DNA from: Spirochaeta sp.
Lineage (GTDB): Bacteria; Spirochaetota; Spirochaetia; DSM-27196; Alkalispirochaetaceae
Reading direction: 5' to 3'
NCBI GenBank assembly: GCA_027859055.1
Contig: JAQIBO010000146.1
Coordinates: 1-18,026, forward strand
Length of the DNA: 18,026 nucleotides
Shown: positions 7,512 to 14,408 of the stretch, in pieces
How the letters are laid out: each line of letters begins with the position of its first letter
How positions within the stretch are numbered: the first letter of the stretch is position 1
Translations under genes and position numbers: made by a program
The notes under the pieces: generated by a model
Told to the model about the DNA's origin: nothing
What the model saw: only the letters and a program-made list of their open reading frames with translations
Databases searched by the model: none

Positions 7512-9019
7512 AGCGTCCATCCGCGGTTTTTGTCATATCCGTGATACTGGTCCTCACCTTTGTTGTTTTTGGAGCGGTTGCTCCGGCGTTTCTGGACACG
7601 GTTACCTCCCGCGTTCACGGGGCGATTCTCACCGGCTTTGGCTGGGGCTATCTTCTGGCGACCTTCGCGTTTCTGGTGTTTGCCGTGTACCTTGCGTTTG
7701 GTCGTTATGGATCGATCAAGCTTGGCGGCGACCACGAAAAACCGCAGTACGGGTATTTCGGGTGGTTCAGCATGCTCTTTGCCGCCGGAATGGGCATCGG
7801 ACTGGTGTTCTGGGGCGTGGCGGAACCGTTGCAGCATTTTGCCCAGCCGCCGGCGTATCTGGCCGCGGAAAGCGGCGCTGCCGCACGCTTCGCGATGGTG
7901 CGCAGCTTTTTCCACTGGGGCGTGCACCCCTGGGCGGTGTACATCCTCATGAGCCTGTCCATCGCGTATTTCTCCTTTCGTCGGGGCATGCCGCCGCTCA
8001 TCTCCAGCGTATTTTATCCCCTGATCGGCGACGCCAGCGCCCGCTGGCCCGGCAAGGCGATCGATATTCTGGCGGTGTTTGCAACGGTGTTCGGTGTTGC
8101 AACCTCCCTGGGCCTCGGGGCGATGCAGATTCGCGGGGGCCTCAGCGCGGCATTCGGCACTCCGACCACCACCGGAGCGGCACTGGTAATCATTGCGGTC
8201 GTAACGGTGCTGTATATGATTTCCAGCCTCACCGGGCTGGATAAGGGAATCCGAATTCTCAGTAGTGGTAATGTCATTATTACCCTTGTGCTGATGGGCG
8301 CGGTCCTGGTTCTGGGACCGACCGCCTACATCTTCAACATCTTTACCAGCACCCTCGGCTCCTATGTGACCCAGCTCGTGGACCTCAGCCTCTCCACCAA
8401 TCCGTTTCAGGGATTTGAGTGGACCCAGGACTGGACGCTCTTTTACTGGGCGTGGTGGATCAGCTGGTCACCATTTGTGGGGCTCTTTGTCGCCAGCATC
8501 TCCCGGGGCCGCACGATTCGGGAGTTTGTGTCCGGAGCGCTTCTGGTGCCGACGCTCCTGACGTTCCTGTGGTTTGCCGTCTTCGGGGGGACCGCCCTGG
8601 ATATCGAACTGAACGGCGCCGGCGGGCTGGTGGATACCGCCGTCAACGACGTTTCCTCCGCGCTGTTTGTGCTCCTGGAGGCGTTGCCGGGGACGATGAT
8701 TCTGACAATTCTTGCGTTGCTGGTTCTGGGCATATTCTTCATCACCTCCGCGGATTCGGCGACGTATGTGCTGGCAATGATGACCACCGGCGGTGAGTTG
8801 CGGCCCCCGGCGTCGGTCAAGATCGCCTGGGGGCTTTTGCAGTCCAGCGCGGCGGCGGTGCTTCTGGTAGCCGGCGGTCTGGCGGCGCTCCAGCGGATGG
8901 CGATTATCGCGGCGCTGCCGTTTACCTTTGTCATGCTCTTCATGATGCGCTCTCTCTTGAAGGCGATGCACTACGAAGTGACTCACGAGGAAAAAATTAC
9001 CCAAAAAGTCGATACGTAA
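7508..9019 (+). CDS. BCCT-family transporter, probably for glycine betaine or a similar osmolyte
   Basis: A 503-residue secondary transporter of the betaine/choline/carnitine family with about 12 membrane helices. Family signatures are clear: GMGIG at 94-98 within the first half, and YWAWWISWSPFVGLFVASIS at 313-332, whose tryptophans line the quaternary-ammonium binding box in characterised members such as BetP and OpuD. The intact GMGIG motif is the form found in sodium-coupled members and fits Na+-driven import. N- and C-terminal tails are short (the C-tail ends EEKITQKVDT), lacking the long basic tail that serves as osmosensor in BetP. The ATG at 7508 overlaps the stop of the upstream stress protein by 4 bases. 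Substrate (betaine, choline, carnitine or ectoine) cannot be fixed from sequence alone. The likely role is osmoprotectant uptake in a salty habitat. Confidence 0.92.
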   Translation: MKRPSAVFVISVILVLTFVVFGAVAPAFLDTVTSRVHGAILTGFGWGYLLATFAFLVFAVYLAFGRYGSIKLGGDHEKPQYGYFGWFSMLFAAGMGIGLVFWGVAEPLQHFAQPPAYLAAESGAAARFAMVRSFFHWGVHPWAVYILMSLSIAYFSFRRGMPPLISSVFYPLIGDASARWPGKAIDILAVFATVFGVATSLGLGAMQIRGGLSAAFGTPTTTGAALVIIAVVTVLYMISSLTGLDKGIRILSSGNVIITLVLMGAVLVLGPTAYIFNIFTSTLGSYVTQLVDLSLSTNPFQGFEWTQDWTLFYWAWWISWSPFVGLFVASISRGRTIREFVSGALLVPTLLTFLWFAVFGGTALDIELNGAGGLVDTAVNDVSSALFVLLEALPGTMILTILALLVLGIFFITSADSATYVLAMMTTGGELRPPASVKIAWGLLQSSAAAVLLVAGGLAALQRMAIIAALPFTFVMLFMMRSLLKAMHYEVTHEEKITQKVDT

Positions 9020-9031
9020 CGACCGCCGTTG

Positions 9032-9060
9032 TTTACAGGAGCCCCAAGGGGGATTACAAC
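9032..9060 (+). promoter_or_regulatory. Putative promoter for the methylmalonyl-CoA operon, giving a leaderless mRNA
   Basis: TTTACA (9032-9037, 5/6 match) is separated by exactly 17 bases from TACAAC (9055-9060, 4/6 match). The ATG of the mutase gene begins 7 bases after the -10 box, where the transcript would be expected to start. The spacer contains CCCC-AA-GGGG, a small inverted repeat. No good ribosome site lies close to the ATG; AAGGGGG is about 15 bases away. Confidence 0.4.
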
Positions 9061-9066
9061 TGGTAT

Positions 9067-10788
9067 ATGGCTCTTCACGACGATATCGCACGCTGGAACC
9101 GGGAGACCGTACAACCGGTAACCGGAAAACACCCGGAACGGAACGACGGGGAGTTCCGGACCGCCTCCGGTATTCCCCGCAAACGGCTGTATACACCGCT
9201 GGATCTGACCGCCGGACAAACCGATTTTGACACCCCTGACGGAGCCCCGCGCGCAGACCCGAAGACAGAGACGTGGTACGCCGAGCATCTTGGCTTTCCC
9301 GGGGAGCCACCGTATACGCGGGGGGTGCAGCCGACGATGTACCGCGGACGGTACTGGACGATGCGCCAGTACGCGGGGTTTGCCGGCGCCGCTGAGTCCA
9401 ACAAACGCTACCGATACCTGCTGGATCAGGGCCAGACCGGCCTCTCCGTCGCGTTCGACCTGCCCACGCAGATCGGCTACGACTCGGACAACCCGCTGTG
9501 CCTTGGCGAGGTCGGGAAGGTTGGCGTCGCGATCGACAGTCTCGCCGACATGGAGCTGCTCTTTGACCAGATCCCCCTTGGAGAGGTGTCCACCTCCATG
9601 ACGATCAACGCCCCCGCGGCGGTTCTCCTGGCGATGTACATCGTCGTTGCCGAAAAACAGGGGGTGTCAAAGGAGGCGCTCCGCGGGACGATCCAGAACG
9701 ATATTCTCAAGGAGTACGTCGCCCGGGGGACGTTTATCTTCCCGCCCAAACCGTCGATGCGGCTCATTACCGACACGTTTCGCTACTGCACCAACGAGTT
9801 GCCGCGCTGGAACTCCATCAGCATCTCCGGATATCACATCCGCGAAGCCGGGGCAACGGCGGTTCAGGAGATCGCTTTCACCCTTGCCGACGCAATCGCC
9901 TACGTCGATGCGGCAGTGGCGCTTGGACTGGACGTGGACGCCTTTGCCGGCCGGTTGTCGTTCTTTTTCAGCTCCGGAAGCGACCTCCTGGAAGAGGTGG
10001 GCAAGTTCCGCGCGGTGCGACGCATGTGGGCGCAGATCCTCAAGGAGCGCTACCGGTCACGCTCACCGCGCTCCCGGGCGATGCGCTTTCACACCCAGAC
10101 ATCCGGGGCGATGCTCACCGCAGCGCAACCGGACAACAACGTGGTGCGCGTGGCGCTTCACGCACTGGCGGCGGTGCTTGGCGGAACGCAGAGCCTCCAC
10201 ACCAACTCCCGGGATGAGGCGTACGCCCTGCCGACGGAAGACTCGGTCCGCATCGCCTTGCGGACGCAGCAGATTATCGCCCTTGAGAGCGGCGTCGCCG
10301 ATACGGTAGATCCCCTGGCCGGCTCCTACGTGGTGGAGTCCCTCACCGACGAGGTGGAACAGCGTGCCTGGGAATACCTGAAGTGGATCGATGAGCGCGG
10401 CGGAATGGTCCGGGCGATAGAAGAGGGCATCATTCAGGCGGAGATCGAAGAGTCCGCGTACCAGTGGCAGCGTGAGGTGGAGGCGGGGTCACGGAAGATC
10501 GTCGGGGTTAACTGCCACCAGTCCGACGAGACCTCCCGCCTGGAGACGATGGCCCACGACCCGGCGGTTCATGATGCGCAGGTGAAGCGCGTGCGCGACC
10601 TTCGGGAGCGGCGCAAGGCGGGGCCCGTGACCGAGTCGCTCACGGCGTTGCGCCGCGCGGCTGAAGACCCGGATGCGCCGCTGATGGAGCCGATTATTGA
10701 GGCGGTGCGGGCGTACACCACGCTTGGGGAGATCTGCGGGGAGCTGCGCACCGTGTTCGGCGAATACGAACAGCACACCACGGTGTGA
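9067..10788 (+). CDS. mcmA1: Methylmalonyl-CoA mutase, large (catalytic) subunit
   Basis: This is the TIM-barrel subunit of the adenosylcobalamin-dependent mutase that interconverts (R)-methylmalonyl-CoA and succinyl-CoA. At 573 residues it lacks the C-terminal B12 domain of one-chain mutases; that domain is encoded by the next gene. Diagnostic residues known from the Propionibacterium enzyme are present: WTMRQYAGF with the Tyr89 equivalent at 102, GTIQND with Gln210, PPKPSMR with Arg232 (Arg207 equivalent, carboxylate binding) and SGYH with His257. Tyr and Arg at these two places favour methylmalonyl-CoA over isobutyryl-CoA mutase, which has Phe and Gln. ATG 9067 is the only reasonable in-frame start after the upstream stop, despite the lack of a close ribosome site. 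First gene of a four-gene module; it may be expressed from a leaderless transcript. No propionyl-CoA carboxylase or transcarboxylase gene is in view, so pathway direction is open. Confidence 0.95.
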   Translation: MALHDDIARWNRETVQPVTGKHPERNDGEFRTASGIPRKRLYTPLDLTAGQTDFDTPDGAPRADPKTETWYAEHLGFPGEPPYTRGVQPTMYRGRYWTMRQYAGFAGAAESNKRYRYLLDQGQTGLSVAFDLPTQIGYDSDNPLCLGEVGKVGVAIDSLADMELLFDQIPLGEVSTSMTINAPAAVLLAMYIVVAEKQGVSKEALRGTIQNDILKEYVARGTFIFPPKPSMRLITDTFRYCTNELPRWNSISISGYHIREAGATAVQEIAFTLADAIAYVDAAVALGLDVDAFAGRLSFFFSSGSDLLEEVGKFRAVRRMWAQILKERYRSRSPRSRAMRFHTQTSGAMLTAAQPDNNVVRVALHALAAVLGGTQSLHTNSRDEAYALPTEDSVRIALRTQQIIALESGVADTVDPLAGSYVVESLTDEVEQRAWEYLKWIDERGGMVRAIEEGIIQAEIEESAYQWQREVEAGSRKIVGVNCHQSDETSRLETMAHDPAVHDAQVKRVRDLRERRKAGPVTESLTALRRAAEDPDAPLMEPIIEAVRAYTTLGEICGELRTVFGEYEQHTTV

Positions 10789-10813
10789 GCGGAGCAACGG
10801 AAAGGAGAACCGG

Positions 10814-11248
10814 ATGAGCGAACAAGCAGGGCGGAACGACGGAAGTGAAACGGTACGGATTCTGGTTGCCAAACCGGGCCTTGACGGACACGACCGCGGC
10901 GCCAAGTACATCGCCCGGGCGTTACGCGACGCCGGGTACGAGGTGATCTACTCCGGCATTCGCCAGACCCCGGAGGCGATCGTCACGATGGCGATTCAGG
11001 AGGACGTACAGTTTGTCGGTCTCAGTCTCCTCTCCGGGGCGCACATGGAGCTCTTTCCGCGGATCACCCAGCTCCTGCGTCGGGAAGGCGCGGAGGACAT
11101 TATCGTTTTCGGCGGAGGGATTATTCCGGAAGGAGATATCCAGCCCCTGAAAGACGCAGGGATACAGGAGGTCTTTCCTCCCGGCACCCCGATCCAGAGC
11201 GTCATCGACTTCGTTGAACGATGCAGAACGCAGACACCAACCGCGTGA
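10814..11248 (+). CDS. mcmA2: Methylmalonyl-CoA mutase, small cobalamin-binding subunit
   Basis: A 144-residue Rossmann-like B12-binding protein that supplies adenosylcobalamin to the large subunit. It carries the base-off/His-on motif DxHxxG as GLDGHDRGAK, with Asp24, His26 and Gly29, then the SLLSG and FGGGIIP loops that cradle the nucleotide tail. This is essentially the C-terminal third of a one-chain mutase, encoded separately as in archaea and several bacteria. ATG 10814 is supported by AGGAG at 10803-10807, 6 bases ahead; the reading frame is open farther upstream but only inside the previous gene. It follows the large subunit by 25 bases and overlaps the start of meaB. Confidence 0.95.
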   Translation: MSEQAGRNDGSETVRILVAKPGLDGHDRGAKYIARALRDAGYEVIYSGIRQTPEAIVTMAIQEDVQFVGLSLLSGAHMELFPRITQLLRREGAEDIIVFGGGIIPEGDIQPLKDAGIQEVFPPGTPIQSVIDFVERCRTQTPTA

Positions 11249-12336
11249 ATCCCGCCGACCGCCTGAACACCCTTGTCACCGACCTGCGTGCGGGACGGCG
11301 CCGCGCCGTGGCCCGAGCGATCTCACTGGTAGAACAGGGCGCACCGGAGCGGGAGGAGCTCCTGCGCCGTCTCGGCGCAGGTGCCGGTACCGCGCGCGTT
11401 ATCGGCATGACCGGGCCGCCGGGGGCGGGGAAAAGCACCCTGCTCAACGGGCTTATCTCCGCCGCCCGTGCTGCGGGGCGGCGCGTGGCAGTGCTTGCGG
11501 TGGACCCCAGTTCGCCGTTTACCGGTGGCGCCCTCCTGGGTGACCGCGTCCGCATGACGCGCCACAGCGCTGACGACGGCGTCTTTATCCGCTCCATGGC
11601 CACCCGCGGTCACGCCGGTGGTCTGTCCGCCGCGGCACTGGAGGCGGTGCAGATTCTGAGTGCCGCCGGTTACCAGGATATCCTGGTAGAGTCGGTGGGT
11701 GTCGGTCAGTCCGAGGTCGGGATACTCAGCCTGGCGGATATCGTGCTGGTGGTGCTCACCCCGGGAGCCGGGGACGAGATCCAGGCGCTCAAAGCGGGGG
11801 TGATGGAGATCGGTGACATTTACGTGATCAACAAGGCGGACTATCCCGGCGTGGAATCACTGGAGCGTGAGCTGCGGGAAGTGTGCGCCACGGCGCTGCG
11901 GGGCGCCGTCCCGCCGACGGTCCGCCGGACGGTGGCAACCACCGGGGATGGCGTTGTGGAGCTGTACCACCAGATCGGAATACACCTGGATGCCCTGATT
12001 GCAACGGGAGAACAGGCACGGCGGCGGCGTGAGCGTGCCGGCGATCTATTGGCGGATATCGCTGCAGACGTCGTGCGCCGCTGGGTAAAACAACGGGGCG
12101 CCGCGGGGAGCCCGGTGGAGATTTCCAGTACCGCGTTTCGACGCACCCTTGCCGGAGCCCTGGAGACCGTCGCTGCCGATACAGCCGCGGCGGCCGCCCT
12201 TGGGACGGTCGCCGATGATACGGCCACGGCGGATACACCCGCCGCGGATACGCCCTTCGTCACGGCGAACACGGCTGAACCGGACGCGGCTTCACAAGGG
12301 GCGCGTCGCCGAAACACCCCGGACGAGGAGGATTAG
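11221..12336 (+). CDS. meaB: MeaB-type GTPase, chaperone of methylmalonyl-CoA mutase (ArgK family)
   Basis: A G3E-family P-loop GTPase that protects and reactivates methylmalonyl-CoA mutase and gates delivery of adenosylcobalamin. Motifs in order: Walker A GPPGAGKST (65-73), VDPSSPFTGGALLGDRVRM (94-112), ESVGVGQSE (157-165) and NKAD (204-207). A basic helix (EQARRRRERAGD) and the conserved C-terminal helical region follow. The family usually ends after about 320-330 residues. Here about 50 more residues, rich in Ala, Thr and Asp with repeated ADT/ADTP units, extend the C-terminus. ATG 11221 overlaps the small-subunit gene by 28 bases and has no clear ribosome site. The in-frame GTG at 11245 would give a 4-base GTGA overlap and eight fewer residues, and is a fair alternative. 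Linkage to both mutase subunits and the epimerase confirms the role. Confidence 0.93.
   Translation: MQNADTNRVNPADRLNTLVTDLRAGRRRAVARAISLVEQGAPEREELLRRLGAGAGTARVIGMTGPPGAGKSTLLNGLISAARAAGRRVAVLAVDPSSPFTGGALLGDRVRMTRHSADDGVFIRSMATRGHAGGLSAAALEAVQILSAAGYQDILVESVGVGQSEVGILSLADIVLVVLTPGAGDEIQALKAGVMEIGDIYVINKADYPGVESLERELREVCATALRGAVPPTVRRTVATTGDGVVELYHQIGIHLDALIATGEQARRRRERAGDLLADIAADVVRRWVKQRGAAGSPVEISSTAFRRTLAGALETVAADTAAAAALGTVADDTATADTPAADTPFVTANTAEPDAASQGARRRNTPDEED
12175..12255 (+). repeat. Imperfect Ala-Asp-Thr repeat inside the meaB tail
   Basis: Units of the form GCC/GCG-GAT-AC recur at least four times (GCCGATACA, GCCGATGATACG, GCGGATACACCC, GCGGATACGCCC), coding for A-D-T and A-D-T-P steps. 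The pattern suggests growth by slippage or duplication and accounts for much of the extra tail of MeaB. Confidence 0.6.
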
Positions 12337-12750
12337 ATGGTAGAGATGATTGACCACATCGGCATAGCAGTCCGTTCCCTGGAAGAGCGCATACCCTTTT
12401 ACCGGGATGTTCTGGGCCTGGGAGAGCCGGAGATTGAAACGGTGGCCGATCAGAAGGTGCGCACGGCGGTGTTTTTTGTCGGCGCCGATACCGACCGCGG
12501 CGGACGCCTTGAGCTTCTTGAAGCCACCGACCCGGAAAGCCCCATCGCGAAATACATCGAAAAGAACGGTGAGGGGATCCACCACATCGCCCTGCGTACC
12601 CCGGATCTGGAAGGCGCAATCGCCGGGGTCCTGGACGGGGAGCTTCGCATGATCGACGAGAAGCCCCGGGGAGGTGCAGGCGGCGCGGAGATCGCCTTTG
12701 TCCATCCCAAGTCGACCGGCGGGGTGTTGCTGGAGTTCTGTCGGCGGTAG
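12337..12750 (+). CDS. mce: Methylmalonyl-CoA epimerase
   Basis: A 137-residue vicinal-oxygen-chelate (glyoxalase-fold) enzyme that interconverts the S and R forms of methylmalonyl-CoA, feeding the R form to the mutase. Two beta-alpha-beta-beta-beta modules are visible. The first begins IDHIGIAVRSLEERIPFYRD and contains GRLELLE; the second has GIHHIALRTPDLEGAI and ends GGVLLEFCRR. The two His-containing strands and the strand-final Glu residues are the expected metal ligands. Length is typical. The ATG directly follows the stop of meaB (TAG-ATG), with GAGGAGGA at 12325-12332 located inside the end of meaB, so translation is likely coupled. A second Met at codon 4 is possible but less well spaced. 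Last gene of the module; no hairpin with a T-run is seen after it. Confidence 0.95.
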   Translation: MVEMIDHIGIAVRSLEERIPFYRDVLGLGEPEIETVADQKVRTAVFFVGADTDRGGRLELLEATDPESPIAKYIEKNGEGIHHIALRTPDLEGAIAGVLDGELRMIDEKPRGGAGGAEIAFVHPKSTGGVLLEFCRR

Positions 12751-12878
12751 AACGTTTAAGCGGCGTGGCCGGCAGGCGGCGGCGCAGACAGCATCAGGCC
12801 TTCCATCGCAGAATGCCGTCTACTTTTACGACAATTCGTATGGTAATGTGTATTGTGGATTCGGAAACAGAATAGTAG

Positions 12879-12884
12879 TATAAT
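12879..12884 (+). promoter_or_regulatory. Perfect -10 box seven bases before the antitoxin ATG (leaderless)
   Basis: TATAAT is a perfect -10 hexamer, followed by 7 bases and then the ATG at 12892, so the transcript should start at or next to the start codon. The -35 region is weak (TGGATT at 12856-12861 with a 17-base spacer). ATAATTAT (12880-12887) is a palindrome overlapping the box and could be part of an autoregulatory site. Confidence 0.55.
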
Positions 12885-12891
12885 TATTTGT

Positions 12892-13146
12892 ATGGCGAAG
12901 AAGGCAACGTACCAGCTGAGCGAAAAGGTGATTGAAGACGTTCGAAATGCCGTTTCTTCAGGCGCCGCTGCAACCATGAGTGAATTTGTTGAACAGGCGT
13001 TGCGGGAGCGTCTGAAAGAACTGCAGAGAGAAGCAATTCGGCGAAACATTCGAGCAGCTGCGACTGATCCCCTTTATGTGGAGGATGTTCGCGAAACTAC
13101 TGAAGCGTACTCTGGAACTCACGCCGATGGAATGACGGACTCATGA
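12892..13146 (+). CDS. Ribbon-helix-helix antitoxin (MazE-like partner of MazF)
   Basis: An 84-residue protein with an N-terminal ribbon-helix-helix DNA-binding fold: a strand ATYQLSEK, helix A VIEDVRNAV, then TMSEFVEQALRERLKELQRE as helix B. A charged, probably flexible C-terminus (TDPLYVEDVRETTEAYSGTH) would wrap the toxin. Such antitoxins neutralise MazF and repress their own operon. ATG 12892 is chosen because the frame upstream contains the TATAAT box and MetAlaLysLys begins the fold; there is no Shine-Dalgarno sequence. The stop overlaps the toxin start (ATGA), the standard arrangement for this class. The region is visibly richer in A and T than the mutase operon before it, which fits acquisition by transfer. 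Confidence 0.85.
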   Translation: MAKKATYQLSEKVIEDVRNAVSSGAAATMSEFVEQALRERLKELQREAIRRNIRAAATDPLYVEDVRETTEAYSGTHADGMTDS

Positions 13147-13493
13147 CGCGGTGGCGATGGAAGCTGGCGTACGTATATCTTGATCCTGTCATCGGAAGTG
13201 AGCAGGCGGGAAATCGTCCGATTCTTGTGGTGAGTGACGAAACGTTTAACGAGTTGATGGATGTCGTAACTGTCCTTCCGCTTACGCGCAGAAAACCTGA
13301 ACGCAACGTCTATTACAATGAAGTTCTTCTGCCGGAAAGCGAAAGTGGACTTCCCTACGAATCAATTATCATGGCCCACCAGATACGCACCATCTCAAAA
13401 ACCAGAATAAAGCGGGCCATCGGCTATATTGCCAACTCGGAGATTCAAGCCGCTTGTATACGGGCGATGCAGATACACCTTGGCATGTATTGA
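13143..13493 (+). CDS. MazF/PemK-family endoribonuclease toxin
   Basis: A 116-residue sequence-specific mRNA interferase. Family landmarks in order: WKLAYVYLDPVIGSEQAGNR (the dimer-interface start with GSEQxGxRP), PILVVSDETFNEL, VVTVLPLTRRKPERN, EVLLPESESGLPYESIIMAH and QIRTISKTRIKRAIG. The Arg in GNRP and the Thr of LPLT correspond to the usual active-site positions, so it appears intact. It overlaps the antitoxin gene by 4 bases (ATGA), so the two are translationally coupled. The start is slightly longer than the common MazF start, but no internal ATG fits better. It lies immediately before a convergent gene, with only 6 bases between stops. Confidence 0.93.
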   Translation: MTRWRWKLAYVYLDPVIGSEQAGNRPILVVSDETFNELMDVVTVLPLTRRKPERNVYYNEVLLPESESGLPYESIIMAHQIRTISKTRIKRAIGYIANSEIQAACIRAMQIHLGMY

Positions 13494-13499
13494 GCGTCG

Positions 13500-13934
13500 T
13501 TATCGGATAAACCGGGGTGGTTCCCGATAGATTCTCGCCTCGTACTCACTCTGTGTACACGGCGGAAACACCTCGAGAAAATGGACCGTCTGACCCTGAA
13601 CGGAAGAGGCGACGCCCTGGTCCGCCCACACCCACAGATGCGCCTGCTTTCCCGCCGGGGAGCGCAACCGGACCGCTTCGCCACCGAAGATCTCCCGAAG
13701 CTCGGCAGGGGAAATCGCCGCCATCGCCTCACGGCGGATCCGGACAAGCACCACAGACCCGTTCTGGAGGTACAGAGTACCGGGAAACACCTGCGGATTC
13801 TCGATCGACGTCAGGTCGTTCATCTGTCCGTATTCATCCCCCGGGACGGGACGGGCAGCCTCACCAAGGATGCGTTGCACATCATCAAGACTGAGGCGGA
13901 GATACGAATGGGCGTTGGTAATCATAGATATCAT
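13500..13934 (-). CDS. Unrecognised soluble protein, second gene of a minus-strand pair
   Basis: I do not recognise this 144-residue protein. It has no signal peptide or membrane segment. The N-terminal part has a helix LSLDDVQRILGEAARP, then a segment of beta-like strands (FPGTLYLQNGSVVLVRIRRE) and a helix SPAELREIFG. The C-terminal half has short strands (HLWVWADQGV, QTVHFLEVFPPC). Codon use looks like that of the neighbours. The ATG at 13934 has only a weak ribosome site; an ATG three codons later (13925) is an alternative. It starts 27 bases after the DUF1801 gene on the same strand, so the two are probably cotranscribed. A hypothetical domain protein is all that can be claimed. Confidence 0.65.
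   Translation of the reverse strand: MISMITNAHSYLRLSLDDVQRILGEAARPVPGDEYGQMNDLTSIENPQVFPGTLYLQNGSVVLVRIRREAMAAISPAELREIFGGEAVRLRSPAGKQAHLWVWADQGVASSVQGQTVHFLEVFPPCTQSEYEARIYREPPRFIR
13501..13529. terminator. Possible hairpin at the end of the unknown minus-strand gene
   Basis: TATCGG (13501-13506) pairs with CCGATA (13524-13529), with an inner AACC/GGTT stem (13510-13513 with 13519-13522). It lies at the convergent junction with the mazF-like gene and overlaps the end of the minus-strand coding sequence. No T-run follows, so this is a weak terminator candidate. Confidence 0.25.
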
Positions 13935-13961
13935 GGTTTGTCAGCCTGATCACTATTGCGG

Positions 13962-14408
13962 CTACCTCTCCGGTGCCTCGCCCATTGCCGGCCGCGAGAC
14001 CGCCCGGGTTATCAGCTCCCGAAGCACCGCCTCGTCAATATCTGCCAGGCGTTTGATGTACAGACACGCTTTGCCCGTTTTGTGCTTCCCGAGGCGATCG
14101 AGGAATTCATCGGATTCTTCGTTTGCAGCGTACGAGAGGCACCCGTCCATAATGTACAACGAAATATTGCGACTGCGCGGTGAAAAACCGATTCGCATCC
14201 ACGTGCCGGTCTGCCCGCTTGCATACCGGTAGGAATAACTGCCGAAACCGATAATCGAATCTCCCCACATCTGCGCCGGCTCGCCGCTGATCTCCTCCAT
14301 CATGCTGAGGATTCGGTAGCTGTCCGCTTTTTGTTGTTCATCGGTAATTCTTTCGAGGAATGCTCGCGGATCGGAATCGGTTCGTTTTGTTTTTGGTTCC
14401 TGTGCCAC
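13962..14408 (-). CDS. DUF1801 (YdhG-like) domain protein
   Basis: A 148-residue soluble protein of the DUF1801 family, whose biochemical role is not established. The family pattern is strong: helix KADSYRILSMMEEISGEP, then MWGDSIIGFGSYSYRYASG, WMRIGFSPRSRNISLYIM, FLDRLGKHKTGKACLYIKRL and ADIDEAVLRELI. These cover almost the whole length, so the gene is complete. The start is GTG at 14408, chosen because it gives a normal N-terminal extension (about 15 polar residues before the domain) and no ATG lies better placed. The ribosome site is weak. It is the first of two minus-strand genes and is divergent from the envelope protein at 14614, in a patch of small genes between two conserved operons. 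Confidence 0.9.
   Translation of the reverse strand: MAQEPKTKRTDSDPRAFLERITDEQQKADSYRILSMMEEISGEPAQMWGDSIIGFGSYSYRYASGQTGTWMRIGFSPRSRNISLYIMDGCLSYAANEESDEFLDRLGKHKTGKACLYIKRLADIDEAVLRELITRAVSRPAMGEAPER

Noticed and set aside
9041..9052. CCCC-AA-GGGG hairpin as a terminator after the BCCT gene
   Set aside because: Two-base loop, 4-base stem and no T-run; it more likely matters, if at all, as part of the promoter spacer.
12751..12830. GC-rich stretch after the epimerase as a terminator or attachment site
   Set aside because: GCCGGC is only a short palindrome; no stem with a T-run and no matching direct repeat on the far side of the patch was seen.
12853..12891. Upstream ATG as start of the antitoxin
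   Set aside because: That extension would contain the TATAAT promoter box and adds residues unlike the family; ATG 12892 fits the fold.
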